Assembly: GCF_900106835.1 (NCBI RefSeq)
Contig: NZ_FNNR01000011.1
Coordinates: 1 to 64,000 of the forward strand
Source: Arthrobacter sp. cf158
GTDB taxonomy: Bacteria; Actinomycetota; Actinomycetes; Actinomycetales; Micrococcaceae
DNA: 64,000 bases
Direction of reading: 5' to 3'
A model generated the notes under the pieces. It ran no database searches and was not told the DNA's origin. It saw only the letters and a program-made list of their open reading frames with translations. How positions within the stretch are numbered: position 1 is the first letter of the stretch; each line of letters opens with the position of its first letter. The position numbers and the translations under genes were made by a program. Shown one piece after another: positions 50,206-58,879 of the stretch.

Positions 50206-50901
50206 CTACGCTCCTGAGAGGTCTGATCCTTCGGTGCCGCTGGCGGACATCATGAGCACGTGGCAGACCACATCCCAGCCAAGATGCGAGTAAAGCTTTT
50301 GGCCGTCCAAGGAGGCCAGAAGGAGGCCGTTTTCAACGTCGTGCGCATAGGCCTGGGCTGCCAGCGCCTTCATGATGAAACTGCCCAGCCCGCGGCGCTG
50401 GAAATCGGGTTCGGTGACGATTTTGTCGAAGACAGCGGTGCCGTTGACCACGAAGACCCTGCCGCTGGCGGCCACTTGCTCGCCGGAGTGGACCACCGCG
50501 TGGTGGACGCCGTTGGACTCGGAGGTAGCAAGTTCAAGGTCGTCGTCCGGTAGCCAAGGATCCTCGGCATCCTGGGTTTCCATGTCCACGATCATCATGG
50601 TCTGCGAAGCGGACGTCACGGTCAGACCGTGTTGTTCAGCCAGGTACTTGTACCGTTGGACGTCGTTGGTAAGGACCGTCAGTAGCCGGGTTGGGGCTTC
50701 TGAGGTCTTGCCCGCCAGGGCGGTGAACTCTTCATCCGAAGGATCGTGGGCGAAATACTCCCAGTCACCGGTTTTGTCGGCGCGAAATGCGGCAGGGAAA
50801 CGTCCCTCTTGGCGTGACTCATAGCCGCGGCAGCCGGACCAGCCGGCCACCCAGACTTCCAAGAGGTGCGCAATGTCTTCAACCAAGGCGTCTGGACTCA
50901 T
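50206..50901 (-). CDS. GNAT-family N-acetyltransferase
   Basis: This 231-residue protein has a GNAT domain in its C-terminal half: VFDKIVTEPDFQRRGLGSFI contains the acetyl-CoA-binding Q/RxxGxG/A pattern, followed by the strand LLLASLDGQKLYSHLGW. The N-terminal 100 residues do not match a family I recognise. The substrate is unknown. It is monocistronic and divergent from trhO. Confidence 0.82.
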   Translation of the reverse strand: MSPDALVEDIAHLLEVWVAGWSGCRGYESRQEGRFPAAFRADKTGDWEYFAHDPSDEEFTALAGKTSEAPTRLLTVLTNDVQRYKYLAEQHGLTVTSASQTMMIVDMETQDAEDPWLPDDDLELATSESNGVHHAVVHSGEQVAASGRVFVVNGTAVFDKIVTEPDFQRRGLGSFIMKALAAQAYAHDVENGLLLASLDGQKLYSHLGWDVVCHVLMMSASGTEGSDLSGA

Positions 50902-51036
50902 GTAGAGAGACTATGCCAGCGCCCGTTGAAGCAACAGAGCCATGTCAGCCGCAGGATCGTTGCATATTGAATTGTGACTTTTGCTCCGCGCAGGAGCAGG
51001 GAGCGGCCGCGGGCGAGGCGATTTTACTGCACCCAG

Positions 51037-51051
51037 TACCCTTGAATAGTG
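51037..51051 (+). promoter_or_regulatory. Leaderless-type promoter of trhO
   Basis: TACCCT (51037-51042) lies 6 nt before GTG 51049. The surrounding AGTACCCTTGAA is identical to that at purD. Confidence 0.5.
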
Positions 51052-51945
51052 GCTTTAAACAGAATTGTGCTCTTCTACGGCTTTACTCCGATCGCGGACC
51101 CCGACGCCGTGCGTCTGTGGCAGCGTGCCCTCTGCGAAAAACTGGGCCTCACCGGCCGGATCCTCATTTCGAAAGACGGCATCAACGCCACAGTAGGCGG
51201 CGAGCTCAACAACATGAAGCAGTACGTGAAGACCACGCGTGAATACAAGGGTTTCCACGACATCGACTTCAAGTGGTCAGAGGGCGGCGCCGCAGATTTC
51301 CCCCGCCTGAGCGTTAAGGTCCGGGACGAAATCGTGTCCTTCGGAGCCCCCGGTGAGCTTAAAGTGGACGCGAACGGCGTGGTGGGCGGCGGGAAACACC
51401 TCCAGCCAGAGGAACTCCACGCACTGGTGGATGCCAAAAAGACCAGCGGCGAAGACGTGGTGTTCTTCGACGGCCGGAACGCGTTCGAAGCCCAGATCGG
51501 TAAGTTCAAGGACGCAATCGTCCCGGACGTCGACACCACGCACGACTTCATCAAGGAACTCGATTCCGGTAAGTACGACGACCTCAAGGACAAGCCCGTG
51601 GTGACGTACTGCACCGGTGGCATTCGCTGCGAAGTGCTGTCCAGCCTCATGGTCAACCGGGGCTTCAAAGAGGTCTACCAACTGGACGGCGGAATCGTCC
51701 GCTATGGGGAGACCTTCAAGGACAAAGGGCTGTGGGAGGGCTCCCTCTATGTGTTCGACAAGCGCATGCACGTGGAGTTCAGCGAGGACGCCAAGACCAT
51801 CGGCGAATGCGTCCGTTGCGCTGCACCCACCAACAAGTTCGAGAATTGCTCCAACCTCAGCTGCCGGACGCTGACGCTCTATTGCGCCGAGTGTGCCTCC
51901 AGCCCTGAAACCCTGCGCTGCCCCGGGGGCTGCCAAGCTGCCTAG
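51049..51945 (+). CDS. trhO: tRNA uridine(34) hydroxylase (rhodanese domain)
   Basis: This 298-residue protein matches the YceA/TrhO family, which hydroxylates U34 of certain tRNAs on the way to 5-methoxy- or carboxymethoxyuridine. It has the N-terminal alpha-beta domain (KDGINATVGG) and a rhodanese domain with active-site Cys188 in TYCTGGIRCE. The C-terminal Cys-rich tail (CVRCAAP, CSNLSCR, CAECASS, CPGGC) probably binds zinc. The start is GTG 51049, 6 nt after a -10 element. Confidence 0.92.
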   Translation: MALNRIVLFYGFTPIADPDAVRLWQRALCEKLGLTGRILISKDGINATVGGELNNMKQYVKTTREYKGFHDIDFKWSEGGAADFPRLSVKVRDEIVSFGAPGELKVDANGVVGGGKHLQPEELHALVDAKKTSGEDVVFFDGRNAFEAQIGKFKDAIVPDVDTTHDFIKELDSGKYDDLKDKPVVTYCTGGIRCEVLSSLMVNRGFKEVYQLDGGIVRYGETFKDKGLWEGSLYVFDKRMHVEFSEDAKTIGECVRCAAPTNKFENCSNLSCRTLTLYCAECASSPETLRCPGGCQAA

Positions 51946-51951
51946 GAACCG

Positions 51952-52482
51952 TCAGAGCCTGCTGACGCGGTAGGCAAAGTTGGCATCCGACCGTGACCCC
52001 ACGGTGATGGACAATATGGCGTCCCTCTCGAGCTGGACCACGCTCACCCGCGCATTGGCGCAGCCCAATGTCAGGTCAACGAGGTCCACGTCACCCACCC
52101 TGACAGTGAATGTCACGCGCCGTGTTCCACGGCATGCCAGAGTCACTGCGTACGTTCCTCCGGGGAGCTGCACTGTTTGCTCCGACTTTGACTCCCCAGG
52201 GTTCAGGTAGCCGCTGCTTGAGTAGAACGACTGCCCCTGGGATTCGGGGAGCGCGGACTTTGCCCACTCCTCAAGGGCTTCACCGGTGACGGTCTCCTCC
52301 AGCGCGGGATCGGGCGGAAGCACCACATTGCCCGCGGTGGAGGTTGGGCTGGCACCTGGCCTGCCGTCGTCGTCGTACGTGTATTCGCATGCCGTCAGGC
52401 TGCTGCCCAGCACCATGAGAAGTACGACGGCGGCTCTCGCCAGCCGCCGTGATGTCACCGAGCCAGCTGCCTTGCTGCCCAT
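51952..52482 (-). CDS. Putative lipoprotein, paralogue of the next gene
   Basis: No named family is recognised. This 176-residue protein has a basic N-terminus, a hydrophobic stretch and the lipobox LTAC at about residue 32, so it should be a membrane-anchored exported lipoprotein. The mature part has a Ser/Thr/Asp linker and a C-terminal beta domain (LPGGTYAVTLACRG...LGCANARVSV). That domain aligns with the protein encoded at 52547-52990, including two Cys. TAAAGT lies 6 nt before ATG 52482, suggesting its own leaderless transcript. Confidence 0.75.
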   Translation of the reverse strand: MGSKAAGSVTSRRLARAAVVLLMVLGSSLTACEYTYDDDGRPGASPTSTAGNVVLPPDPALEETVTGEALEEWAKSALPESQGQSFYSSSGYLNPGESKSEQTVQLPGGTYAVTLACRGTRRVTFTVRVGDVDLVDLTLGCANARVSVVQLERDAILSITVGSRSDANFAYRVSRL

Positions 52483-52488
52483 GCACTG

Positions 52489-52494
52489 ACTTTA
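52489..52494 (-). promoter_or_regulatory. -10 element of the first lipoprotein gene
   Basis: TAAAGT on the reverse strand lies 6 nt before ATG 52482, the spacing of a leaderless start. Confidence 0.4.
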
Positions 52495-52546
52495 CGCCCG
52501 TGCAGCCGTCGGCTAAAGGCCTACGAACCGATGGTGCTGGTGGAGC

Positions 52547-52990
52547 CTAATTTGCTGCGGGAACGAGGTGGTAGGCGTAGATCAGCGGAGCGTCGACGCT
52601 GCTCGTGGAGATGCTGAGGGCTCCGGCGCCGGGTACCTTGATCTTCACCACATCGAGGCTGCCGTTGCATGCCGCAGCCGCGTCCGTGATCTTGGTGCCA
52701 CCCGAAGAAACGGCAAAGTAGGCCTTGCCGCCCCCGTCGCACGCCATGGTAAGGGTGTAACTCCCCGCCGGGACACTGGGTGAGTCCTTGACCAAGGGAT
52801 CCCTGTTGAGGATCTTGCCGGAATCCTCCAGGACCACGCCGCTCGCGGCCGGGAGGACCTTCTCCTTCCAGGCAGGGACGTCTGCATCGGCGATGTTGGC
52901 CGGGGCCTGGCAAGCGCTGACTCCCAGCAGGGCGCCGGCAGCGATGGCAACAAGGCCCGCACGGCGCCTTGTGGAAGAGAAGTTGAGCAT
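52547..52990 (-). CDS. Putative lipoprotein, paralogue of the preceding gene
   Basis: This 147-residue protein has a signal peptide ending in the lipobox GVSAC (Cys about residue 27). Its C-terminal domain VPAGSYTLTMACDGG...AAACNGSLDVV parallels LPGGTYAVTLACRG...LGCANARVSV of the protein at 51952-52482. The pair thus looks like a tandem duplication of an exported small domain with two conserved cysteines. TAGCGT lies 6 nt before ATG 52990. Function unknown. Confidence 0.77.
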   Translation of the reverse strand: MLNFSSTRRRAGLVAIAAGALLGVSACQAPANIADADVPAWKEKVLPAASGVVLEDSGKILNRDPLVKDSPSVPAGSYTLTMACDGGGKAYFAVSSGGTKITDAAAACNGSLDVVKIKVPGAGALSISTSSVDAPLIYAYHLVPAAN

Positions 52991-52996
52991 GATTCC

Positions 52997-53002
52997 ACGC
53001 TA
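52997..53002 (-). promoter_or_regulatory. -10 element of the second lipoprotein gene
   Basis: TAGCGT on the reverse strand lies 6 nt before ATG 52990. Confidence 0.35.
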
Positions 53003-53071
53003 CCGGGTTCAAAGGCCCATCAATGTCCACATAGCGCATCGGGGCGACGCTCAACCCAGGCGCGCCGCCCC

Positions 53072-53086
53072 TACACTTGCAAGGTG
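53072..53086 (+). promoter_or_regulatory. Leaderless-type promoter of the methyltransferase gene
   Basis: TACACT (53072-53077) lies 6 nt before GTG 53084. No ribosome-binding site is present. Confidence 0.5.
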
Positions 53087-54733
53087 ACTGACACTGCTTC
53101 CTTGTTTAACGCCGGCGATACCCACGATGCTCCCCGCAGCGACCGTCCCGGGCTGCTCTCGGCGCTCGCCGCGGATCTTCGAGCCATTGCCTACACTGTG
53201 GACGGCGTGGCAGAACTTCTGGGCGAATCCGTTTCCGCAGCCCTGGGCAGGGACCAACTGATCCCCGCGCTTCTGGCCAGTGAGCGGTTCACTGATTCCC
53301 GGGATCCTTCCGTGCGGGCACTGGCCTCCGTGGTCCGTCTCTGGCTGCTGGCCGTTCCGCAGGCCGAGGCTGATGTTGATGCTGCCCTCCCCGGCATCAC
53401 AGCACAGGGACTCCTGGAACTGGGTCTGGTCACAGTAGACGCCGGCGTGGTCCGGGCAAAGGTGGACCTGCGTCCCTACGGCTGGGACGCGAATGCAGAT
53501 GGCAGCGGCGGTGCAGAGCTCTGGGTCGCCAGTGACCTCGCGGCCCACCAGCAGGCCGGAGTCCTGCGGCACGACCATGTCCTGGGCATCGGACAGGCAT
53601 CCACAACGCTCGTCCAAACAACGTTCAGGCAGCACTCCAAGCGGGCACTGGACCTGGGGACCGGATGCGGCATCCAGACATTCCATCTGCTGCACCACTG
53701 CGAGCACGTCACGGCTACGGATATTTCAGAGCGGGCGCTCGCCTTCACCCGTTTTAACCTGCTGCTGAATGCGGCCCAACTCGAACTGGACCCTCACAAC
53801 CTGGAGAGCCGGGTGAGCCTGCGGCTGGGATCGCTCCTGGACCCTGTTGCGGGTGAACGGTTCGGCCTGGTGGTATCCAACCCGCCTTTCGTTATCACAC
53901 CGCGCAGAGGCGGCGAATCGTCGTCGGACCAGTTCACCTACCGCGACGGCGGTTTGCCCGGTGACGAAATCGTGGCCTCCCTGGTGCAGTCCCTGGCCGG
54001 CATCCTTGAGCCCGGTGGCTCGGCCCAGATGCTGGGCAACTGGGAGATTGCTGCGGGCACAGACTGGAAAGACCGCCCGATGGCGTGGCTGCAAGGTTCA
54101 GGATTGGATGTCTGGTTCATTCAGCGGGAGCAGGTTGGCCCTGAGCAATACGCGGAAACCTGGCTCCAGGACGCCTCCCAGAACCGGGAACGTGAGCAGT
54201 ACAAGGAATCGTATGCTGCCTACCTCGATGACTTTGCGTCGAGGAACGTGGAGGGCATTGGTCTCGGAATGATCTGGCTGCGTCGTCCAGCGCCTGGGCA
54301 CCAGGCGACCCTCAACCGTTTCGAGGAAATCACCTATCCCATGGAGCAGCCGATCGGCCCGCACCTGGGTGCTTCCGTTGGGCGGGCAGACTGGGTGGCG
54401 GCCTCTGCGATCGAGCAGGCGCATCTGATTGTCGCCGAGGATGTCACTGAGGAACGGCACCAGCGGCCCGGTGCTGCCCATCCCGGAGTGATCCTCTTGC
54501 GTCAAGGTGCCGGCCTTCGCCGGACCAATCTGCTGAGCACTGAGCTTGCCGGGTTCGTCTCAGCATGTGATGGGCAGCTGTCGGTCCGGCAGATCTCCTC
54601 AGCCTTGGTATCGCTGCTTGGCGGCGGGGAGGACTTCGATGAAGGCGCTTTCCGTGCGGGCATCCTGCGGGACGTCACCAACCTGGTCCTGGACGGGTTC
54701 TTGCTTCCGGATACTGAAGGCACCAGCGCATGA
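53084..54733 (+). CDS. Class I SAM-dependent methyltransferase (NPPF type)
   Basis: This 549-residue protein has an N-terminal helical domain (about 20-150), then a Rossmann methyltransferase core: motif I ALDLGTGCGIQTFHLL, ATDISERALAFTRFN and the catalytic VVSNPPFVITP. The NPPF tetrad is typical of enzymes that methylate an exocyclic or amide nitrogen, as in HemK and RlmF/RlmG. The C-terminal 150 residues form an extra domain seen in actinobacterial homologues. The substrate (rRNA or protein) is not known. It overlaps the region of the ArsR gene start. Confidence 0.87.
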   Translation: MTDTASLFNAGDTHDAPRSDRPGLLSALAADLRAIAYTVDGVAELLGESVSAALGRDQLIPALLASERFTDSRDPSVRALASVVRLWLLAVPQAEADVDAALPGITAQGLLELGLVTVDAGVVRAKVDLRPYGWDANADGSGGAELWVASDLAAHQQAGVLRHDHVLGIGQASTTLVQTTFRQHSKRALDLGTGCGIQTFHLLHHCEHVTATDISERALAFTRFNLLLNAAQLELDPHNLESRVSLRLGSLLDPVAGERFGLVVSNPPFVITPRRGGESSSDQFTYRDGGLPGDEIVASLVQSLAGILEPGGSAQMLGNWEIAAGTDWKDRPMAWLQGSGLDVWFIQREQVGPEQYAETWLQDASQNREREQYKESYAAYLDDFASRNVEGIGLGMIWLRRPAPGHQATLNRFEEITYPMEQPIGPHLGASVGRADWVAASAIEQAHLIVAEDVTEERHQRPGAAHPGVILLRQGAGLRRTNLLSTELAGFVSACDGQLSVRQISSALVSLLGGGEDFDEGAFRAGILRDVTNLVLDGFLLPDTEGTSA

Positions 54734-54789
54734 GCGGCGACGCGCTGCGGCCGGGAGCCAAAGCCAGTCCTCCTGGAAGTGACCCTGAC

Positions 54790-54804
54790 TACACTGATGA
54801 AGTG
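54790..54804 (+). promoter_or_regulatory. Leaderless-type promoter of the ArsR gene
   Basis: TACACT (54790-54795) lies 6 nt before GTG 54802, the same hexamer and spacing as at the methyltransferase gene 1.7 kb upstream. Confidence 0.5.
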
Positions 54805-55440
54805 ATTGCGAACAACGAGACATCCCAAACGTCAGGCGACGTTCCACGCCGGAAACGGGCTGAGAAGACGGTTGAGATCACCGATCCCAAGGCCATCCGT
54901 GCCTTGGCGCACGCTGCGCGCATCGAAGTCATCTCTGAGCTTTACGCCACCCAGGTGAGCCACACCGCCACCGAACTTGCTGCGAGGACCGGCCTGACCC
55001 CCAGCGCCATGAGCTATCACCTCCGCGCCCTGCAGAAATGGGGAATCGTGGCCCCGGCCGAAAACGCCGGGGATGCGCGTGAACGGCGGTGGAAGGCTGC
55101 CGGAACGGACTTCACCATCTCGGGAGGCAGCGTCGCCAGCCCCGAGATTGCCGTGGTTGACCTGGAGCTCGACGCTTTCCGGCGAAGGGCGTCTGCCTTC
55201 GCCAAGGCGCGTGGTGAGCGCCGTCAACGTGGGGAGAACGCCGAGGAGGCCGCGGCCGTTGTCCTCTCAAGCAACCTGCTGTACCTCACCAACCCGCAGC
55301 GCAAGGAGCTTTTGGACAGGATCCGCGAGGTTCTGCGGGAGTACGAACTGGAGGACCCCACCCGGATTCCGGAAGGTGCTGAACGTGTGGCAACCTTGTG
55401 GTCTATGATCCCGGACGACCGCGTAGCACCCGGTCAGTAA
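54802..55440 (+). CDS. ArsR-family winged-helix regulator
   Basis: This 212-residue protein has a winged HTH (about 28-90: ALAHAARIEVISELYATQVS, then ARTGLTPSAMSYHLRALQKW). A longer C-terminal helical part includes RRASAFAKARGERRQRG. No metal-binding Cys is seen, so it is not a classical metal sensor. GTG 54802 is chosen because a -10 lies 6 nt upstream. The alternative ATG 54730 overlaps the methyltransferase stop (ATGA) and would add 24 low-complexity residues. It lies 125 bp upstream of topA. Confidence 0.82.
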   Translation: MIANNETSQTSGDVPRRKRAEKTVEITDPKAIRALAHAARIEVISELYATQVSHTATELAARTGLTPSAMSYHLRALQKWGIVAPAENAGDARERRWKAAGTDFTISGGSVASPEIAVVDLELDAFRRRASAFAKARGERRQRGENAEEAAAVVLSSNLLYLTNPQRKELLDRIREVLREYELEDPTRIPEGAERVATLWSMIPDDRVAPGQ

Positions 55441-55565
55441 CACCCCGGCCGGGTCTCCGAATGACCGCCCTGGTTTCCCTGCCACAACGCAGGATTCTGC
55501 AAACTATGGTGAACTAGGCCAATATGGGCACCAGCCCAATTACACATTTTTTCTGTAGGAGCATC

Positions 55566-58289
55566 GTGCCCAGCAAGGCAAAAACCGGCAAGAAACTCGT
55601 GATCGTGGAGTCTCCCGCCAAGAGTAAGACCATCGCCAAGTACCTTGGTGAAGGCTTCATCGTCGAGGCTTCAATCGGCCATATCCGGGACCTCCCGCAG
55701 CCGTCCGATCTCCCTGCAGAACTGAAGAAGACCTCGCTGGGCAAGTTCGCCGTCGACATCGAAAACGACTTCAAGCCGTACTACGTTGTCTCCCCGGACA
55801 AGAAGAAAAAGGTTGCCGAGCTCAAGGCCCAGCTGAAAGACGCTGACGCGCTCTACCTCGCAACCGATGGGGACCGCGAAGGTGAAGCCATCGCGTGGCA
55901 CCTCCTGGAGGTCCTGAAGCCCAAGGTTCCGGTCTACCGCATGACCTTCGGTGAAATCACCAAGGAAGCCATCCACCGGGCCATGGACAACCTGCGCGAT
56001 GTGGATACCGCCTTGGTGGACGCCCAGGAGACGCGTCGTATTCTTGACCGGCTCTACGGCTATGAGATCTCCCCGGTCCTGTGGCGCAAGGTTGCCCGTG
56101 GTTTGTCTGCGGGCCGCGTGCAGTCCGTGGTGACCCGAATGGTGGTGGATCGCGAACGTGAGCGCATGGCCTTCCGTGCGGCGTCCTACTGGGACCTGAC
56201 CGGCCAGTTCGGTTCGGACTCGGGCTCGTTCAAAGCCAAGCTCGCTGCCGTGGACGGATCCAAGGTGGCCAGCGGCCGGGACTTCAATGACAATGGCCAG
56301 CTCACCTCCTCTACGGTGGTGCACCTCAACGAGGAACTGGCCACATCCCTGGCTGCCGGCCTGGAGAACGCTGACTTCAGTGTCCGTTCGGTAGACACCA
56401 AGCCGTACACCCGCCGCCCCGCCGCGCCGTTCACCACGTCAACGCTGCAGCAGGAGGCCGGCCGCAAGCTGCGGTTCTCCTCCAAGAGCACCATGCAGGT
56501 AGCCCAGCGCCTGTATGAAAACGGCTACATCACTTATATGCGTACGGACTCCTCGGCATTGAGCGATGAAGCCCTCACGGCATCACGCCGTCAGGCGGCG
56601 GAACTGTACGGTCCCGAGTACGTGCCGCAGAGCCCCCGCGTCTACGCCAACAAGGCCGCTAATGCGCAGGAAGCCCACGAGGCCATCCGCCCGGCGGGTG
56701 ACTCTTTCCGCACACCGGCGCAGGTTGCCAAGCAGCTCAGCGGCGACGAGTTCCGCCTCTACGAGCTCATCTGGAAGCGGACCGTCGCCTCCCAGATGGC
56801 TGACGCCAAGGGCTCCACGGCTACCATCCGCCTCGGTGCCGTGGCCTCTGACGGACGCGACGCAGAATTCTCGGCCTCCGGTACTGTCATCACATTCCCC
56901 GGCTTCCTTGCCGCTTACGAAGAGGGCAAGGACGAGAGCCGCGGCGACGACGAATCGGATGAAGCACGCCGGCTGCCGAACGTGGCCAAGGGCGACTCCT
57001 TGACGGCCTCGGACATCGTTGCCATCGGCCACGAGACGTCTCCGCCACCGCGCTACACCGAAGCCTCGCTGACGGCGGAGCTCGAAAAGCGTGGCATCGG
57101 CCGCCCGTCCACGTATGCTTCCACGATTTCAACCATCCAGGACCGCGGCTACGTGCGGAAGCAAGGTTCTGCCCTGGTTCCCAGCTGGATCGCATTCTCG
57201 GTCATCCGCTTGCTGGAGCAGCACTTCACCGACTACGTGGACTACGAGTTCACCGCTGACATGGAAGGGGATCTGGACAAGATCGCCAACGGCCAAGCCG
57301 TCGGCGCCGCCTGGCTCAAGCACTTCTACTACGGTGAGGATGCTGATCCGGGTCTCCTGAGCATCGTCAACAACCTTGGTGAGATTGACGCCCGCGAGAT
57401 CAACTCCGTGCCGATCGCCGAAGGTATCACCCTGCGTGTGGGCAAGTTTGGTCCGTACCTGGAGAGCTCCATTCCCACGGTGGATGAAAAGACCGGTGAA
57501 GTGGTGGAGTCCGCACGTGCCAATGTCCCGGAAGAACTTGCTCCGGACGAGCTCACCGCCGCCAAGGCCATCGAGCTCATGGAGACGGCGGCCCCCGAGG
57601 AACGCGTCCTGGGGACCGATCCCCACACCGGACACACTGTGGTTGCCAAGAATGGCCGCTACGGTGCGTACGTCACGGAGATCATTCCGGAGTTGACCGA
57701 GGAACAGCTGGCCAACCAGCCGGTGGAGTATTACAAGAACGGCAAGCCCAAGCCCCCCAAGAAGCCGGTGAAGGCCAAGCCGCGCACCGGTTCCCTGTTC
57801 AAGTCCATGACCGTGGATTCGGTCACCTTGGATGAAGCACTCCAGCTGATGAGCTTGCCGCGCGTTCTGGGCGAGGACGCCGAGGGCAATCCCATTACGG
57901 TGCAGAACGGCCGCTTTGGTCCGTACCTGAAGAAAGGCACCGACTCCCGTTCCATTGGGTCTGAAGAGGAAATTTTCACCATCACCCTGGAACAGGCTCT
58001 GGAGATCTACTCCCAGCCCAAGCAGCGTGGAGCCCGGGCAGCGGTTCCGCCGTTGGCCGAGTTCGGTCCGGACCCTGTCTCGGAGAAGAACATCGTGGTG
58101 AAGGAAGGCCGCTTCGGCCCCTACATCACGGACGGCATCACCAACATCACGGTTCCCCGTTCCACCTCGTTGGAGGAACTGACCCGGGAACAGGCCGTGG
58201 AGCTTTTGGCCGAGAAACGGGCCAAGGGGCCGGTCAAGCGGACCACCACCCGTAAGGCACCGGCCAGGAAGGCCGCAGCCAGGAAGTAG
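55566..58289 (+). CDS. topA: DNA topoisomerase I
   Basis: This 907-residue type IA topoisomerase relaxes negative supercoils. It has the N-terminal VIVESPAKSKTIAKYLG, the Toprim acidic motif LATDGDREGEAIAWHLLE, the active-site Tyr in YITYMRTDSS and a C-terminal region with repeated domains (GPYLESSIP, GRYGAYVTE, GRFGPYLKKG, GRFGPYITDG) in place of zinc fingers. It ends in a Lys/Arg-rich tail. This is the mycobacterial-type layout. GTG 55566 is chosen because AGGAG lies 4 nt upstream. Confidence 0.97.
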   Translation: MPSKAKTGKKLVIVESPAKSKTIAKYLGEGFIVEASIGHIRDLPQPSDLPAELKKTSLGKFAVDIENDFKPYYVVSPDKKKKVAELKAQLKDADALYLATDGDREGEAIAWHLLEVLKPKVPVYRMTFGEITKEAIHRAMDNLRDVDTALVDAQETRRILDRLYGYEISPVLWRKVARGLSAGRVQSVVTRMVVDRERERMAFRAASYWDLTGQFGSDSGSFKAKLAAVDGSKVASGRDFNDNGQLTSSTVVHLNEELATSLAAGLENADFSVRSVDTKPYTRRPAAPFTTSTLQQEAGRKLRFSSKSTMQVAQRLYENGYITYMRTDSSALSDEALTASRRQAAELYGPEYVPQSPRVYANKAANAQEAHEAIRPAGDSFRTPAQVAKQLSGDEFRLYELIWKRTVASQMADAKGSTATIRLGAVASDGRDAEFSASGTVITFPGFLAAYEEGKDESRGDDESDEARRLPNVAKGDSLTASDIVAIGHETSPPPRYTEASLTAELEKRGIGRPSTYASTISTIQDRGYVRKQGSALVPSWIAFSVIRLLEQHFTDYVDYEFTADMEGDLDKIANGQAVGAAWLKHFYYGEDADPGLLSIVNNLGEIDAREINSVPIAEGITLRVGKFGPYLESSIPTVDEKTGEVVESARANVPEELAPDELTAAKAIELMETAAPEERVLGTDPHTGHTVVAKNGRYGAYVTEIIPELTEEQLANQPVEYYKNGKPKPPKKPVKAKPRTGSLFKSMTVDSVTLDEALQLMSLPRVLGEDAEGNPITVQNGRFGPYLKKGTDSRSIGSEEEIFTITLEQALEIYSQPKQRGARAAVPPLAEFGPDPVSEKNIVVKEGRFGPYITDGITNITVPRSTSLEELTREQAVELLAEKRAKGPVKRTTTRKAPARKAAARK

Positions 58290-58296
58290 CTTCAGT

Positions 58297-58336
58297 GAAG
58301 GCCGGGACAGCAATGGCGAATTGCGTCCCGGCCTTC
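58297..58336 (+). terminator. Hairpin terminator of topA
   Basis: GAAGGCCGGGAC (58297-58308) and GTCCCGGCCTTC (58325-58336) form a perfect 12-bp stem with a 16-nt loop 8 nt after the topA stop. No U-tract follows. Confidence 0.75.
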
Positions 58337-58355
58337 ATCGTGGTCGAGTAGAAGC

Positions 58356-58790
58356 ATGACTGAACAGACCGTTTCTCCGGACAACGAACCCTTGAACGAC
58401 CTCGAGGCAAAGCTTGCCTCGGCCGAACAGCCGGACGCGAACCCGGTGGATGTCATCCTTGCTTTCCTGAACAACGAGGTCTACCTGGTCAGCTCAGAAG
58501 CCGTGGACGGCCCGGATTCCTCTGTTGAGCCGCTGGTGCTGTCAAACGCCGATGGCCAGCCGGTCCTTGCCGTTTTCAGCCACCCGAGCCGCGTGGACGA
58601 GCGTTTCCTCGACGCTGCCCCGCACGTCCTGGGCACCATGGGGTCTGCGATCCTGGGCAACATCGGGGACGAACTGGGCATGGTGATCAACCCTGGGAGT
58701 GAATTCGGCTTCGAAATCGATCCCGAAGGCATTGCCAACATCCGCCGCGACTTCAAGCGGGCTGACGAAGCCGGGGATTCCGCCGAATAG
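58356..58790 (+). CDS. SseB-family N-terminal domain protein
   Basis: This 144-residue cytoplasmic protein resembles the SseB N-terminal domain family. It has AKLASAEQPDANPVDVILAF, the strand pair EVYLVSSEAVD...PLVLSNADGQPVLAVFSHPS, and the end GMVINPGSEFGFEIDPEGIA. Function is not established. It follows topA after a terminator, so a separate promoter is likely but not clear from the sequence. Confidence 0.75.
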   Translation: MTEQTVSPDNEPLNDLEAKLASAEQPDANPVDVILAFLNNEVYLVSSEAVDGPDSSVEPLVLSNADGQPVLAVFSHPSRVDERFLDAAPHVLGTMGSAILGNIGDELGMVINPGSEFGFEIDPEGIANIRRDFKRADEAGDSAE

Positions 58791-58879
58791 GGTTCACGCA
58801 AGCCACCAGCCACCGTCCAGTCAGCGAAACGTCGCCGCCAAGTTGCTTCACGGGCTTCGAATCGGTGAATAATGGCAGA

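Noticed and set aside
54730..54801. Longer start for the ArsR regulator (ATGA overlap with the methyltransferase)
   Set aside because: The added 24 residues are low-complexity and non-homologous, and TACACT sits 6 nt before GTG 54802. The longer form cannot be fully excluded.
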